Source: Pseudonocardiales bacterium (lineage in GTDB: Bacteria; Actinomycetota; Actinomycetes; Mycobacteriales; Jatrophihabitantaceae). Taken from it: a stretch of 36,066 nt of DNA. This document shows positions 8,758 to 15,429 of this stretch, piece after piece. The stretch covers positions 1 to 36,066 of the forward strand of contig JAVEEN010000110.1 of the NCBI GenBank assembly GCA_030840445.1, read 5' to 3'. Under the pieces are notes generated by a model. The model ran no database searches. It had not been told where the DNA came from and saw only the letters and a program-made list of their open reading frames with translations. The position numbers were made by a program, and so were the translations under genes. The first letter of the stretch is position 1. Each line of letters opens with the position of its first letter.

Positions 8758-9437
8758 TGCGGGTCCTGGTCGTCGATGACGAACCCCAGATCGTGCGGGC
8801 CCTGGTCATCAACCTGCGCGCTCGCGGTTACGAGGCAAACTCGGCGGCCTCCGGGGCAGCGGCCCTGGTGGAAGCGGCCAAGCATCCGCCGGACCTCGTC
8901 CTGCTCGATCTGGGTCTGCCGGACATGGACGGCAGCGAGGTGATCGCGGGGTTACGCGGCTGGAACAGCGCCCCGATAATCGTGCTGTCCGGACGGGTCG
9001 GCGGCGCGGACAAGGTCGCCGCGCTGGATGCCGGGGCGGACGACTACGTGACGAAGCCGTTCGGCATGGACGAGCTGATGGCCCGGATGCGAGCGGTGAC
9101 CCGCCGGGCCTCCTCGGGTACCGGCAACGAGTCGGCCGAGGTCCGGGTCGGTGACCGGCTGATCGACCTCGCCGCGCATCGGATCACCGACGCCGATGGC
9201 GAGGAGATCCGGCTCACCAAGACCGAGTGGGGCTTACTCGAACGGCTCCTCCGGCATCCCGGCAAGCTGATCACCCAGCGGCAGCTACTGACCGAGGTCT
9301 GGGGGCCTGCCTACGCTGACGAGTCCGGCTACCTGCGGTTTCACTTCGGGCAACTGCGCCGCAAGCTGGAAGCCGATCCGGCTCGTCCGAAGCACCTCAT
9401 AACCGAGCCAGGGCTCGGTTACCGATTCGCCGAATAG
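8757..9437 (+). CDS. kdpE: KdpE response regulator (OmpR/PhoB type)
   Basis: A 226-residue transcription factor phosphorylated by KdpD. The receiver domain (1-115) has the acidic pair in VVDDEPQ, phospho-acceptor Asp51 in LLDLGLPDMDG, Ser in VLSGR and Lys in VTKPFG. A winged-helix DNA-binding domain (about 128-226) contains the LTKTEWGLLERLLRHPGKLITQ pattern of OmpR-type regulators. The track start is a TTG one codon earlier. The ATG at 8757, forming TGATG with the kdpD stop, is preferred because it matches the typical [12 protein letters not shown] start and indicates translational coupling. A hairpin with a T-run follows. The target genes are not in the window. Confidence 0.95.
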   Translation: MRVLVVDDEPQIVRALVINLRARGYEANSAASGAAALVEAAKHPPDLVLLDLGLPDMDGSEVIAGLRGWNSAPIIVLSGRVGGADKVAALDAGADDYVTKPFGMDELMARMRAVTRRASSGTGNESAEVRVGDRLIDLAAHRITDADGEEIRLTKTEWGLLERLLRHPGKLITQRQLLTEVWGPAYADESGYLRFHFGQLRRKLEADPARPKHLITEPGLGYRFAE

Positions 9438-9472
9438 CTCGCAGTCGACCGGCGGAGCGATGGTTGCCGCTG

Positions 9473-9497
9473 ACTCATCGCCGGACCGATGAGTTTT
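9473..9497 (+). terminator. Intrinsic terminator after kdpE
   Basis: An 8-bp perfect stem (ACTCATCG and CGATGAGT) with a six-base loop runs straight into TTTT. It lies 35 bases after the kdpE stop and ends the kdpDE transcript. Confidence 0.8.
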
Positions 9498-9572
9498 CGC
9501 GTCCGCCAGCGTTTCATCTTTTGTCGGCGCCCGCTGACTGGACTACAGGCAAACCTCGAAGGAGACTGCATC

Positions 9573-9995
9573 ATGGATTACAAACTGGAGCTGGTACTGC
9601 TTCCCGTCTCGGACGTCGATCGCGCGAAGGCGTTCTACCTTGAGCAGGCCGGGTTCGACCTGCTGGTCGACACCGGTGTGAATGGCGTCGGCCGAGTGGT
9701 GCAGGTGACGCCGCCCGGCTCGTCCTGCTCGATCGGCTTTGGCACCGGAATCACTGACGCGACACCGGGATCTGCGCGTGGCACCCACCTGATCGTCACC
9801 GACATCGAAGCCGCGCGGAAGGAACTGCTCGAACGTAGCGTGGCGGTCAGCGAAGTGCGCCACCTCGATGCCGGCGGCTGGGTAGCGGGACCGCATCCGG
9901 AGCGCGGTGACTACCAGTCCTTCGCCGACTTCAGCGATCCGGACGGGAACAGTTTCGTGCTGCAGGAGGTGGGGCGGCCGACGCGGGACGCATGA
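9573..9995 (+). CDS. VOC (glyoxalase/bleomycin-resistance/dioxygenase fold) superfamily protein
   Basis: A 140-residue single-unit VOC protein. It shows the fold signature LLPVSDVDRAKAFYLEQAGFD at the N-terminus and FSDPDGNSFVLQEV at the end, with a Glu where metal ligands usually sit. The track ORF starts 28 codons earlier, but the ATG at 9573 has AAGGAG eight bases upstream and the expected family start. Its stop overlaps the sigma-factor start (ATGA), so the two are translationally coupled. VOC genes beside ECF sigma factors of this type are a familiar arrangement. The substrate is unknown: it could be an isomerase, an antibiotic-binding protein or a catalytically inert partner. Confidence 0.9.
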   Translation: MDYKLELVLLPVSDVDRAKAFYLEQAGFDLLVDTGVNGVGRVVQVTPPGSSCSIGFGTGITDATPGSARGTHLIVTDIEAARKELLERSVAVSEVRHLDAGGWVAGPHPERGDYQSFADFSDPDGNSFVLQEVGRPTRDA

Positions 9996-10951
9996 GCGCG
10001 GCGACACGGACCTTCGACGATGCCGAATTCGCTTCGTTGACCGAGCGTCACCGGCGTGAACTGCATGTGCACTGCTATCGAATGCTGGCTTCCTTCGATG
10101 ATGCCGAAGACGCAGTGCAGGAGACGTTCCTACGAGCGTGGCGCAGCCGCGACACGTTCGACGGCAGCTCGCTGGTTCGGGCGTGGCTTTATCGGATCGC
10201 CACGAACATCTGCCTGGACCTGCTCCGGCAGAATTCCCGACGCCTGACGAAGCTGACCTCGTTCGCCGAAGTGCCGTGGCTGCAGCCGTACCCCGATGCG
10301 TTGCTGGACGCGAGTGCGCCCAGCGACGACGAGCCCGACGCTGTCGCCGTCGAGCGCGAGACGATCGAACTGGCCTTCCTGGCCGCGATGCAGGTCCTGC
10401 CGCCGAGGCAGCGCGCCGCGTTGATCGTCCGCGATGTGCTCGGCTGGCCCGCGAGTGAGACGGCGTCTTTGCTCGAGACGTCGGTAGCCGCGACCAACAG
10501 TGCCCTGCAACGGGCTCGCGCGACCATGCAGGAGTATTTGCCGGCCCGGCGCACCGAGTGGGCGGCCAAGACACCAACCGTGCAGGAGCGCGAACTCCTG
10601 AGTCGCTTCATCGATGCGCACGAGCGGTGTGACGCCGTGGCGGCCGTCGCCATCTCGGCCACCGACCTGCGTGTGACCATGCCGCCCAACCCGTACCTCT
10701 TCGACGGGCTCGACGCGATAGCGCCGCTGCTCGAGCGCGCGCTGGGCGAGAACCGGGACGGCGACTGGCGCCTTGTGCCAACCTCGGCCAACCGGATGCC
10801 GACCGCTGCCAGTTACCTGCGCCGCCCCGGCGACACGGAGTTCCGGGCTTTCAAATTTGACGTGCTGCGCGTCTCCGGTGGCCTCATCTCCGAAATCACC
10901 ACCTTCGGCCCCGAACTGTTCCCGGTGTTCGGCCTACCGCTGGTTCTCTGA
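9992..10951 (+). CDS. ECF RNA polymerase sigma factor with SnoaL-like C-terminal domain (SigG/TIGR02960-like)
   Basis: A 319-residue alternative sigma factor. Region 2 (about 15-80) shows DDAEDAVQETFLRAWRSRDTF and WLYRIATNICLDLLR. Region 4 (about 130-185) shows LPPRQRAALIVRDVLGW and the helix-turn-helix TSVAATNSALQRARAT. After about residue 200 comes an extra domain of about 120 residues resembling SnoaL/NTF2-like folds, typical of the SigG/TIGR02960 and SigJ types, where the appended domain is thought to control activity in place of a separate anti-sigma factor. No anti-sigma gene is adjacent. It is coupled to the VOC gene by a 4-bp overlap. The signal sensed and the regulon are unknown. Confidence 0.93.
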   Translation: MSAATRTFDDAEFASLTERHRRELHVHCYRMLASFDDAEDAVQETFLRAWRSRDTFDGSSLVRAWLYRIATNICLDLLRQNSRRLTKLTSFAEVPWLQPYPDALLDASAPSDDEPDAVAVERETIELAFLAAMQVLPPRQRAALIVRDVLGWPASETASLLETSVAATNSALQRARATMQEYLPARRTEWAAKTPTVQERELLSRFIDAHERCDAVAAVAISATDLRVTMPPNPYLFDGLDAIAPLLERALGENRDGDWRLVPTSANRMPTAASYLRRPGDTEFRAFKFDVLRVSGGLISEITTFGPELFPVFGLPLVL

Positions 10952-10994
10952 CGGCCTTACGATTGCTGACGCGGAGAGGGTCTGATTCGGGGGC

Positions 10995-11783
10995 ATGATG
11001 ACCGAAGCCGGCGTTGACATGGTCGCCAGGACGACGCTTGCGGCCGGGCGGCATGCGCGCGGTCGGCAGCGACGCCAACGGGCGCTGCTGAGCGTGGCCG
11101 CCCTCGTCCTGGCTCTGCTGTTCGCCGTCGGCGTGTGGGGCGGCTACCAGCTGAACTGGCGCTGGACGGGCTTGTCGAAATCCGTCACCTTGTGGGACTG
11201 GCTGCAGGTGCTCGCCCTGCCGCTCGCGATCGGCCTCGCCCCGGTGCTGTTGCACCATCGCGGCAACCTGACCCGCAAGCACCGTGGTCTGGTGGCGGTG
11301 GCCACCCTCGTCTTCGGGGTGTTGGTGCTCCTCGGTTACCTGGTGCCCCTGCGCTGGACCGGTTTCACCGACAACCGTCTCTGGGACTGGCTGGAACTGC
11401 TGTTGTTGCCGCTGGTGGTGGCCACGGCTTCACTGTGGGCTGACCGCCACCGGATCCGCCGCGGGCACCTGATGGCCGTTGGCGCCCTGGTCTTGGTCTT
11501 CGTCGCCGTCGCGCTCGGTGGCTACCTGGTGCCGTGGTCCTGGACGGGCTTTCGGGGCAACACAGCGTGGGACTGGTTGAAATTGCTGCTCCTGCCGGTG
11601 GTGGTGCCCGCGATTCTGTTGCCGCTCATCCAGCAGCGGATCACCGTTCGGCTGCGGCCTGGCGCTGCGAATCTGGTCGCTGCGGACCGGGACGCGCCGG
11701 GTCGGGGTGCTGCGGACCGGGACGCGCCGGGTCGGGGTGCTGCGGACCGGAATCCGGCGGACTCAGTACCTTCTGAAAGATGA
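10995..11783 (+). CDS. Uncharacterised membrane protein with three WTGF/WDWL two-helix repeats
   Basis: A 262-residue protein made of three homologous units (about 30-85, 96-148, 157-213). Each has a hydrophobic helix, then the pattern GYxxxxxWTGFxxxxxWDWLxLLLLP, then a second hydrophobic helix, giving six membrane segments. The WTG motifs fall at residues 57, 121 and 183, so the unit is about 63 residues and arose by internal triplication. Basic stretches between units (HHRGNLTRKHRG, DRHRIRRG) suggest cytoplasmic loops. The hydrophilic tail holds a perfect 30-bp DNA repeat. I have seen similar WTGF/WDWL motifs in unannotated bacterial membrane proteins but know of no function. Two ATG codons open the frame (10995, 10998). 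The stop overlaps the next gene by 4 bp. Confidence 0.8.
   Translation: MMTEAGVDMVARTTLAAGRHARGRQRRQRALLSVAALVLALLFAVGVWGGYQLNWRWTGLSKSVTLWDWLQVLALPLAIGLAPVLLHHRGNLTRKHRGLVAVATLVFGVLVLLGYLVPLRWTGFTDNRLWDWLELLLLPLVVATASLWADRHRIRRGHLMAVGALVLVFVAVALGGYLVPWSWTGFRGNTAWDWLKLLLLPVVVPAILLPLIQQRITVRLRPGAANLVAADRDAPGRGAADRDAPGRGAADRNPADSVPSER
11681..11750 (+). repeat. Perfect 30-bp tandem repeat in the tail of the WDWL membrane protein
   Basis: Two identical 30-bp units (11681-11710, 11711-11740) and a 10-bp partial third copy encode AADRDAPGRG twice. Complete identity of the units, including third codon positions, points to recent duplication. Confidence 0.9.
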
Positions 11784-12919
11784 CTGACCCGGTCTGGGAC
11801 GTTGTTGTTGTGGGGGCCGGGCCGGCTGGTTGTTCGGCTGCGGCATCGATCGGGAGGTGTGACCCGAGCGCCCGGGTGCTGGTGGTCGATCGGGCCGACT
11901 TTCCCCGGGACAAGGCCTGTGGCGACGGCATTGCCTCCGAGGCGGCGGACCTGCTCGCCGAGCTTGGCTTCGATGTCGGCTCGGTGTTCGCCGGTGCCCC
12001 GCCAGTGTGCCGGCTGGCCTTGCGCTCGCCCGCGGGGATCGAGGTAAACCGGCAGATGCGCCAGCCCGTCCATGTCGTTCCGCGCGAGATCCTCGATGAG
12101 CGACTGGTTGCCGACATCCGCCGGCGCGGCATCGAGGTCAGACGTCACGAGGTACGCACGGTGGCCGTGGATGGACGGGGGCCGGTCGTGCTGGACGGAT
12201 CCCTGCGGGCCAGGTTCGTCATCGGAGCCGATGGTGCCGAGTCTGTCGTCCGGCGTGCCCTCGGGGTGCCCGCCGCGGCCAAGGGCCGGGTCGCCCTCGC
12301 CATTAGGGGATACGCACCCGAGCTTGCCGACCAGGACGGCGCGCAGGTGATTGTCATGACCCAACGGCATTGGCCTGCCTACGCCTGGAGTTTCCCGCTC
12401 GGGGACGGCCGCGCCAACATCGGCTACGGGGAACTGATCGGGCCCGGCCCATTGCGCCGCACCGACATGCTGACCCGGATGGCGGCCTTGCTGCCCGGAC
12501 TCGACTCCCATCCGGACCGGCTGCGGGCCCATCGGTTGCCGCTGTCGTCCGGCCGTCCGGCGATCCGGGCCGGCCAGGTTCTGCTTGTGGGCGATGCCCA
12601 ATCCCTGATCAACCCGTTCACCGGCGAGGGAATTTTCTATGCCGTGGCCTCGGGTGCGCTGGCCGGACAGGCAGCCGCCGAGGCGCTGCGGTCCGGACTT
12701 GATGCCGGGACGGCCTACCGGCGGCTGACGCGCGAGCGACTGGGCCGGCATTTCCTGCACACGTCAGCCCTGGCTCGCCTCGGACGATGGCCGGGACTCA
12801 TCGACGCCGGTATGCGGGCGGCACGTGCGGACCAGCGGGTGTTCGACGACCTCGTCCATTTCGGCTTGGCCGACGGCAAACTGACTGGGCAGATCATCAG
12901 AAACCTCCGGTTCAGCTGA
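11780..12919 (+). CDS. Geranylgeranyl reductase-family FAD-dependent oxidoreductase
   Basis: A 379-residue flavoprotein of the GGR family, which reduces isoprenoid double bonds, for example in menaquinone side chains or lipids, or performs related redox steps. It has the FAD dinucleotide fold VVVGAGPAGCSAA at the N-terminus, the family motif DKACGDGI (about 44-51), FVIGADGAESVVRR and the second FAD motif LLVGDAQSLINPFTGEGI. Its ATG overlaps the stop of the WDWL membrane protein (ATGA), so the two are coupled and may act together at the membrane. It could serve menaquinone saturation, but family membership alone does not fix the substrate. A short hairpin overlaps its stop codon. Confidence 0.88.
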   Translation: MTDPVWDVVVVGAGPAGCSAAASIGRCDPSARVLVVDRADFPRDKACGDGIASEAADLLAELGFDVGSVFAGAPPVCRLALRSPAGIEVNRQMRQPVHVVPREILDERLVADIRRRGIEVRRHEVRTVAVDGRGPVVLDGSLRARFVIGADGAESVVRRALGVPAAAKGRVALAIRGYAPELADQDGAQVIVMTQRHWPAYAWSFPLGDGRANIGYGELIGPGPLRRTDMLTRMAALLPGLDSHPDRLRAHRLPLSSGRPAIRAGQVLLVGDAQSLINPFTGEGIFYAVASGALAGQAAAEALRSGLDAGTAYRRLTRERLGRHFLHTSALARLGRWPGLIDAGMRAARADQRVFDDLVHFGLADGKLTGQIIRNLRFS

Positions 12920-12924
12920 GGTTT
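12901..12924 (+). terminator. Weak hairpin over the end of the GGR-family gene
   Basis: A 7-bp perfect stem (AAACCTC and GAGGTTT) with a ten-base loop spans the stop codon. It may contribute to termination, but it is short and lacks a T-run after the stem. Confidence 0.35.
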
Positions 12925-12960
12925 CCCGGGGTTCCCGACGGTCTCCGCCCGGTTCGTGTC

Positions 12961-12990
12961 AGGTGATCAACTCGCGTTTGGTGGCGCCAT
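12961..12990 (-). repeat. Left half of a split 58-bp palindromic repeat
   Basis: AGGTGATCAACTCGCG and the following bases through GGCGCCAT match the first 30 bases of the reverse complement of the intact repeats at 18029-18086 and 18134-18191. The match stops abruptly at 12990, where the inverted end of the inserted segment begins. Confidence 0.7.
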
Positions 12991-13204
12991 AGAGCCTGTT
13001 GCGTGATTGGTGTGTCTCCCCGGTGGTGGTCGTGGATGGCGGGAGAGTCTGGTAGTTCTCACGGATTTCGAGTGGTGGGGCCGGGATCAGCGGCTCTTGA
13101 TGGCTGCGGATAGGCGCGGGTGGCTGCCTGCTGATGGTTAGGCCGTGGGGCAGCGTTGGAGCCGTGAGATCGAGCGGCTGTGTCACACCGAGGTGGGGTA
13201 ACAG

Positions 13205-13272
13205 CCACGGCGCTGAGATGGCCACGGCACTGAGATGACCACGGCGCTGAGATGACCAGGGCACTGAGTTCA
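13205..13272. repeat. Tandem array of four 17-bp units
   Basis: CCACGGCGCTGAGATGA-type units begin at 13205, 13222, 13239 and 13256. The first three differ at only one or two bases and the last is more degenerate. The period is not a multiple of three and the region is non-coding. Confidence 0.85.
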
Positions 13273-13376
13273 CCCGCCGGTTGGTGCGGCCTCAGGCCGA
13301 GGGTCAGGGCCGTTGGGGTGGGTGACTGTTCCGGTTGGGGTGCACAGCGTGTCACCGGTCGCGTTTGCGCAGCCCC

Positions 13377-13536
13377 CCGTGGGAGACACCCGCCGTGGGA
13401 GACACCCGCCGTGGGCGGCACGCGCCGTGGGCGGCACGCGCCGTGGGCGGCACGCGCCGTGGAGGACACCCGCCGTGGGCGGCACCCGCCGTGGGCGGCA
13501 CCTGCCGTGGGCGGCACCGGCCGTGGAGGACACCCG
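13377..13536. repeat. Tandem array of ten 16-bp units with higher-order structure
   Basis: Ten exact-length units start every 16 bases from 13377, with core CCGTGG followed by GCGGCAC, GAGACAC or AGGACAC. Units 3-6 and 7-10 share the order of three GCGGCAC-type units then one AGGACAC-type unit, so a 64-bp block was duplicated. Each GCGGCAC unit can form GCCG-TGGG-CGGC. The period rotates the reading frame, which creates pseudo-ORFs in all frames. Confidence 0.92.
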
Positions 13537-13740
13537 CACCGGCCGGATGACAAGGCTTCAACGGCCAAACTCCTCGTCAGCAGCGACGCCAAAGCACCCG
13601 AGCGGCTCATCACCCTGGGCACCCGCGAACACGTTGCACCGCCGCGCACTCCCGCCGGTTCGCCCGGCGAGGACTCAGCGCAGCCCCCAGCGAGGTCCGC
13701 TTCGCCGCAGCCGTCACCAACCTGCTCCGGCCGCACTCCC

Positions 13741-13773
13741 ACCCAGCAGCCACCCAGCAGCCACCCAGCAAGC
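13741..13773. repeat. Short tandem array of 11-bp units
   Basis: ACCCAGCAGCC repeats at 13741, 13752 and 13763, the last copy with one change. It lies near the right end of the putative insertion. Confidence 0.75.
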
Positions 13774-13852
13774 CACCCCGGCCTGAATAGCCGCCACCAG
13801 GCCCAAACCTGGACCACCCCCAACCGCACACGCATTACGCAACAGGCTCTTT

Positions 13853-13880
13853 AGCCCCGGAAAATGGGAGTGGATCACAG
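13853..13880 (-). repeat. Right half of the split 58-bp palindromic repeat
   Basis: AGCCCCGGAAAATGGGAGTG and the following GATCAC continue the reverse complement of the intact repeats exactly where the left half (12961-12990) ends. The 30 and 28 bases add up to the 58-bp unit length. Confidence 0.7.
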
Positions 13881-13944
13881 CCCGCGGGGCCCCGAGAACG
13901 GGAGCACCCACACCCCTGGGTTGGCCAGAAACCACGCCTCGGGG

Positions 13945-13973
13945 TTGTCCAATCGGGTCGACCGGCCTATGGT
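13945..13973 (+). promoter_or_regulatory. Likely xylA promoter
   Basis: TTGTCC and TATGGT, each four of six to the housekeeping consensus, are separated by exactly 17 bases. Transcription would start near 13980, just before the candidate XylR operator and about 65 bases before the xylA ATG. Confidence 0.6.
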
Positions 13974-13983
13974 GGACGAATAA

Positions 13984-13998
13984 GTTCAGGCATTAAAC
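13984..13998 (+). promoter_or_regulatory. Candidate XylR (ROK) operator
   Basis: GTTCAGGCATTAAAC is an imperfect palindrome (GTTxA...TxAAC) in an AT-rich patch at the predicted transcription start of xylA. The position suits repression by the ROK regulator encoded at the end of the operon. Assignment rests on position and shape only. Confidence 0.4.
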
Positions 13999-14045
13999 AA
14001 AAGGCCCGGACGACCCGCCCCCGCACTGGTAAAGGTGACATTCCC

Positions 14046-15263
14046 ATGGTCGAGAGCACATCTGGAAAATCTCCCGCCGGCCCGACGCCCACCAAGGCCG
14101 ACCGGTTCTCCTTCGGTCTGTGGACCATCGGCTGGACGGCGCGCGATCCGTTCGGTGATCCCACCCGAGCCCCGCTGGACCCGGTCGAAGCCGTCCACAA
14201 ACTGAACGACTTGGGCGCCTACGGCATCACGTTCCATGACGACGACCTGGTCCCGTTCGGGTCGTCGGTCTCCGAGCGGGACAAGGTCATCGAGCGGTTC
14301 AAGACTGCGCTGGACGAGACCGGCATCGTGGTGCCGATGGTTACCACCAACCTGTTCACCCACCCGGTGTTCAAGGACGGCGGATTCACCAGCAACAACC
14401 GCGACGTCCGGCGGTACGCCCTGCGCAAAGTCATTCGCAATATCGAACTTGCCGCCGACCTTGGTGCAAAGACGTTCGTCCTCTGGGGTGGCCGCGAAGG
14501 CAGCGAGTACGACTCGGCCAAGGACGTCCAGGCGGCGCTCGAGCGCTACCGCGAGGGCATGAACCTGCTAACCACCTTCGTCACCGAGCGTGGCTATGAC
14601 CTCAGGTTCGCCATTGAGCCCAAGCCCAACGAGCCCCGCGGCGACATCCTGCTGCCGACGCTCGGTCATGCGATCGCCTTCACGAACTCCCTCGACCGAC
14701 CCGATCTGGTCGGCGTCAACCCGGAGGTCGGCCACGAGCAGATGGCGGGCCTCAACTTCGCCTCCGGCATCGCCCAGGCGATCTGGCACGGCAAGCTGTT
14801 CCACATCGACCTCAACGGTCAGCGTGGCATCAAGTTCGACCAGGACCTGATCTTCGGTCACGGCGACCTGATGAACGCCTTCAGCCTGGTCGACCTGCTC
14901 GAGAACGGCGGCCCGAACGGCGGCCCGTCCTACACCGGTCCGCGGCACTTCGACTACAAGCCCTCGCGCACTGAGGACTACGACGGCGTCTGGCACTCAG
15001 CTTCGGCCAACATGCGGATGTACCTGATCCTCAAGGAGCGCGCCGCAGCCTTCCGCGCCGACCCGGAGGTACAGGAGGCGCTTGCGTACGCCAGGGTCCC
15101 CGAGTTGTCCGAGCCGACCCTCAACCCCGGCGAGACGTACGCGGACCTGCTCAAGGACACGACTGCCTTCGAGGACTTCGATCCCGATGCGGTCGGTGAG
15201 CCCGGCTACGGATTCGTCCGGCTCAACCAGCTCGCGATCGAGCACCTGACGGGCACTCGCTGA
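14046..15263 (+). CDS. xylA: Xylose isomerase, class I
   Basis: A 405-residue enzyme converting D-xylose to D-xylulose (and glucose to fructose) with two divalent metals in a TIM barrel. Visible landmarks are catalytic His64 in [26 protein letters not shown], the metal-ligand strand [12 protein letters not shown], the metal site [17 protein letters not shown], and [17 protein letters not shown]. Length and motifs match the shorter actinobacterial class I type, about 390 residues. The N-terminus has some 15 extra residues rich in Ser, Pro and Thr. The start ATG has AAAGGTG eight bases upstream. It heads the xylA-xylB-xylR operon behind its own promoter and operator. No xylose transporter lies nearby. 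Confidence 0.97.
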   Translation: MVESTSGKSPAGPTPTKADRFSFGLWTIGWTARDPFGDPTRAPLDPVEAVHKLNDLGAYGITFHDDDLVPFGSSVSERDKVIERFKTALDETGIVVPMVTTNLFTHPVFKDGGFTSNNRDVRRYALRKVIRNIELAADLGAKTFVLWGGREGSEYDSAKDVQAALERYREGMNLLTTFVTERGYDLRFAIEPKPNEPRGDILLPTLGHAIAFTNSLDRPDLVGVNPEVGHEQMAGLNFASGIAQAIWHGKLFHIDLNGQRGIKFDQDLIFGHGDLMNAFSLVDLLENGGPNGGPSYTGPRHFDYKPSRTEDYDGVWHSASANMRMYLILKERAAAFRADPEVQEALAYARVPELSEPTLNPGETYADLLKDTTAFEDFDPDAVGEPGYGFVRLNQLAIEHLTGTR

Positions 15264-15282
15264 TCCAGGTGAGGTAGCGGTA

Positions 15283-15302
15283 AGGCCCCCGATTCGGGGC
15301 CT
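15283..15302 (+). terminator. Hairpin in the xylA-xylB gap
   Basis: A 7-bp perfect stem (AGGCCCC and GGGGCCT) with a six-base loop sits 20 bases after xylA. It may partly terminate transcription or protect the xylA mRNA 3' end. Confidence 0.45.
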
Positions 15303-15335
15303 GCTGGGGCCAAAACCGGTGCCCGCTTGATCTAC

Positions 15336-15371
15336 GCCGCGGATCCGGTGACGATGACTCGGATCCGCGGC
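15336..15371 (+). promoter_or_regulatory. 12-bp inverted repeat before xylB (hairpin or operator)
   Basis: GCCGCGGATCCG and its exact reverse complement are separated by 12 bases. Immediately downstream (about 15372-15397) two mutually exclusive smaller stems, GCTCGG/CCGAGC and CGGTGCT/AGCACCG, can form. The xylB ribosome site AGGGAG lies at 15418-15423. The whole 166-bp gap is therefore structured and may tune xylB expression. Confidence 0.5.
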
Positions 15372-15429
15372 GCTCGGTGCTGTCGCTGCCGAGCACCGTC
15401 GCCTTCGTACCAGTTCCAGGGAGAAACCG

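Larger units (their letters stand above)
12991..13850. mobile_element. Putative non-autonomous insertion (MITE- or IS-remnant-like) with 24-bp inverted ends
   Basis: The ends form an inverted repeat of 24 bp with 21 matches (first 14 bases AGAGCCTGTTGCGT identical). The segment interrupts a 58-bp palindromic repeat: joining 12990 to 13853 restores its exact length. The CTGTTGC core recalls ends of IS5/IS6-type elements, from memory only. No transposase frame is recognisable. The interior carries three tandem arrays (17-, 16- and 11-bp units). A target duplication is not clear, at most TA. The long ORFs predicted here in several frames come from the 16-bp periodicity and are not genes. Downstream of the two split-repeat halves lies the xylA promoter. 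Confidence 0.55.

Noticed and set aside
11522-12760. 412-residue minus-strand ORF
   Set aside because: Antisense to the WDWL protein and the geranylgeranyl-reductase-family gene, which have clear motifs. Composition is that of a shadow frame.
13377-13536. Possible CRISPR array
   Set aside because: The 16-bp units are directly adjacent with no spacers, and no cas genes are present.
13059-13835. 258-residue minus-strand ORF and 157-200-residue plus-strand ORFs in the repeat region
   Set aside because: They exist because a 16-bp repeat rotates through all frames and high GC removes stops. The peptides are the same low-complexity string in every frame and no ribosome site or family is visible.
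12991-13850. Intact insertion sequence with transposase
   Set aside because: No frame shows transposase motifs, and the interior is largely tandem repeats. At most it is a non-autonomous or decayed element.
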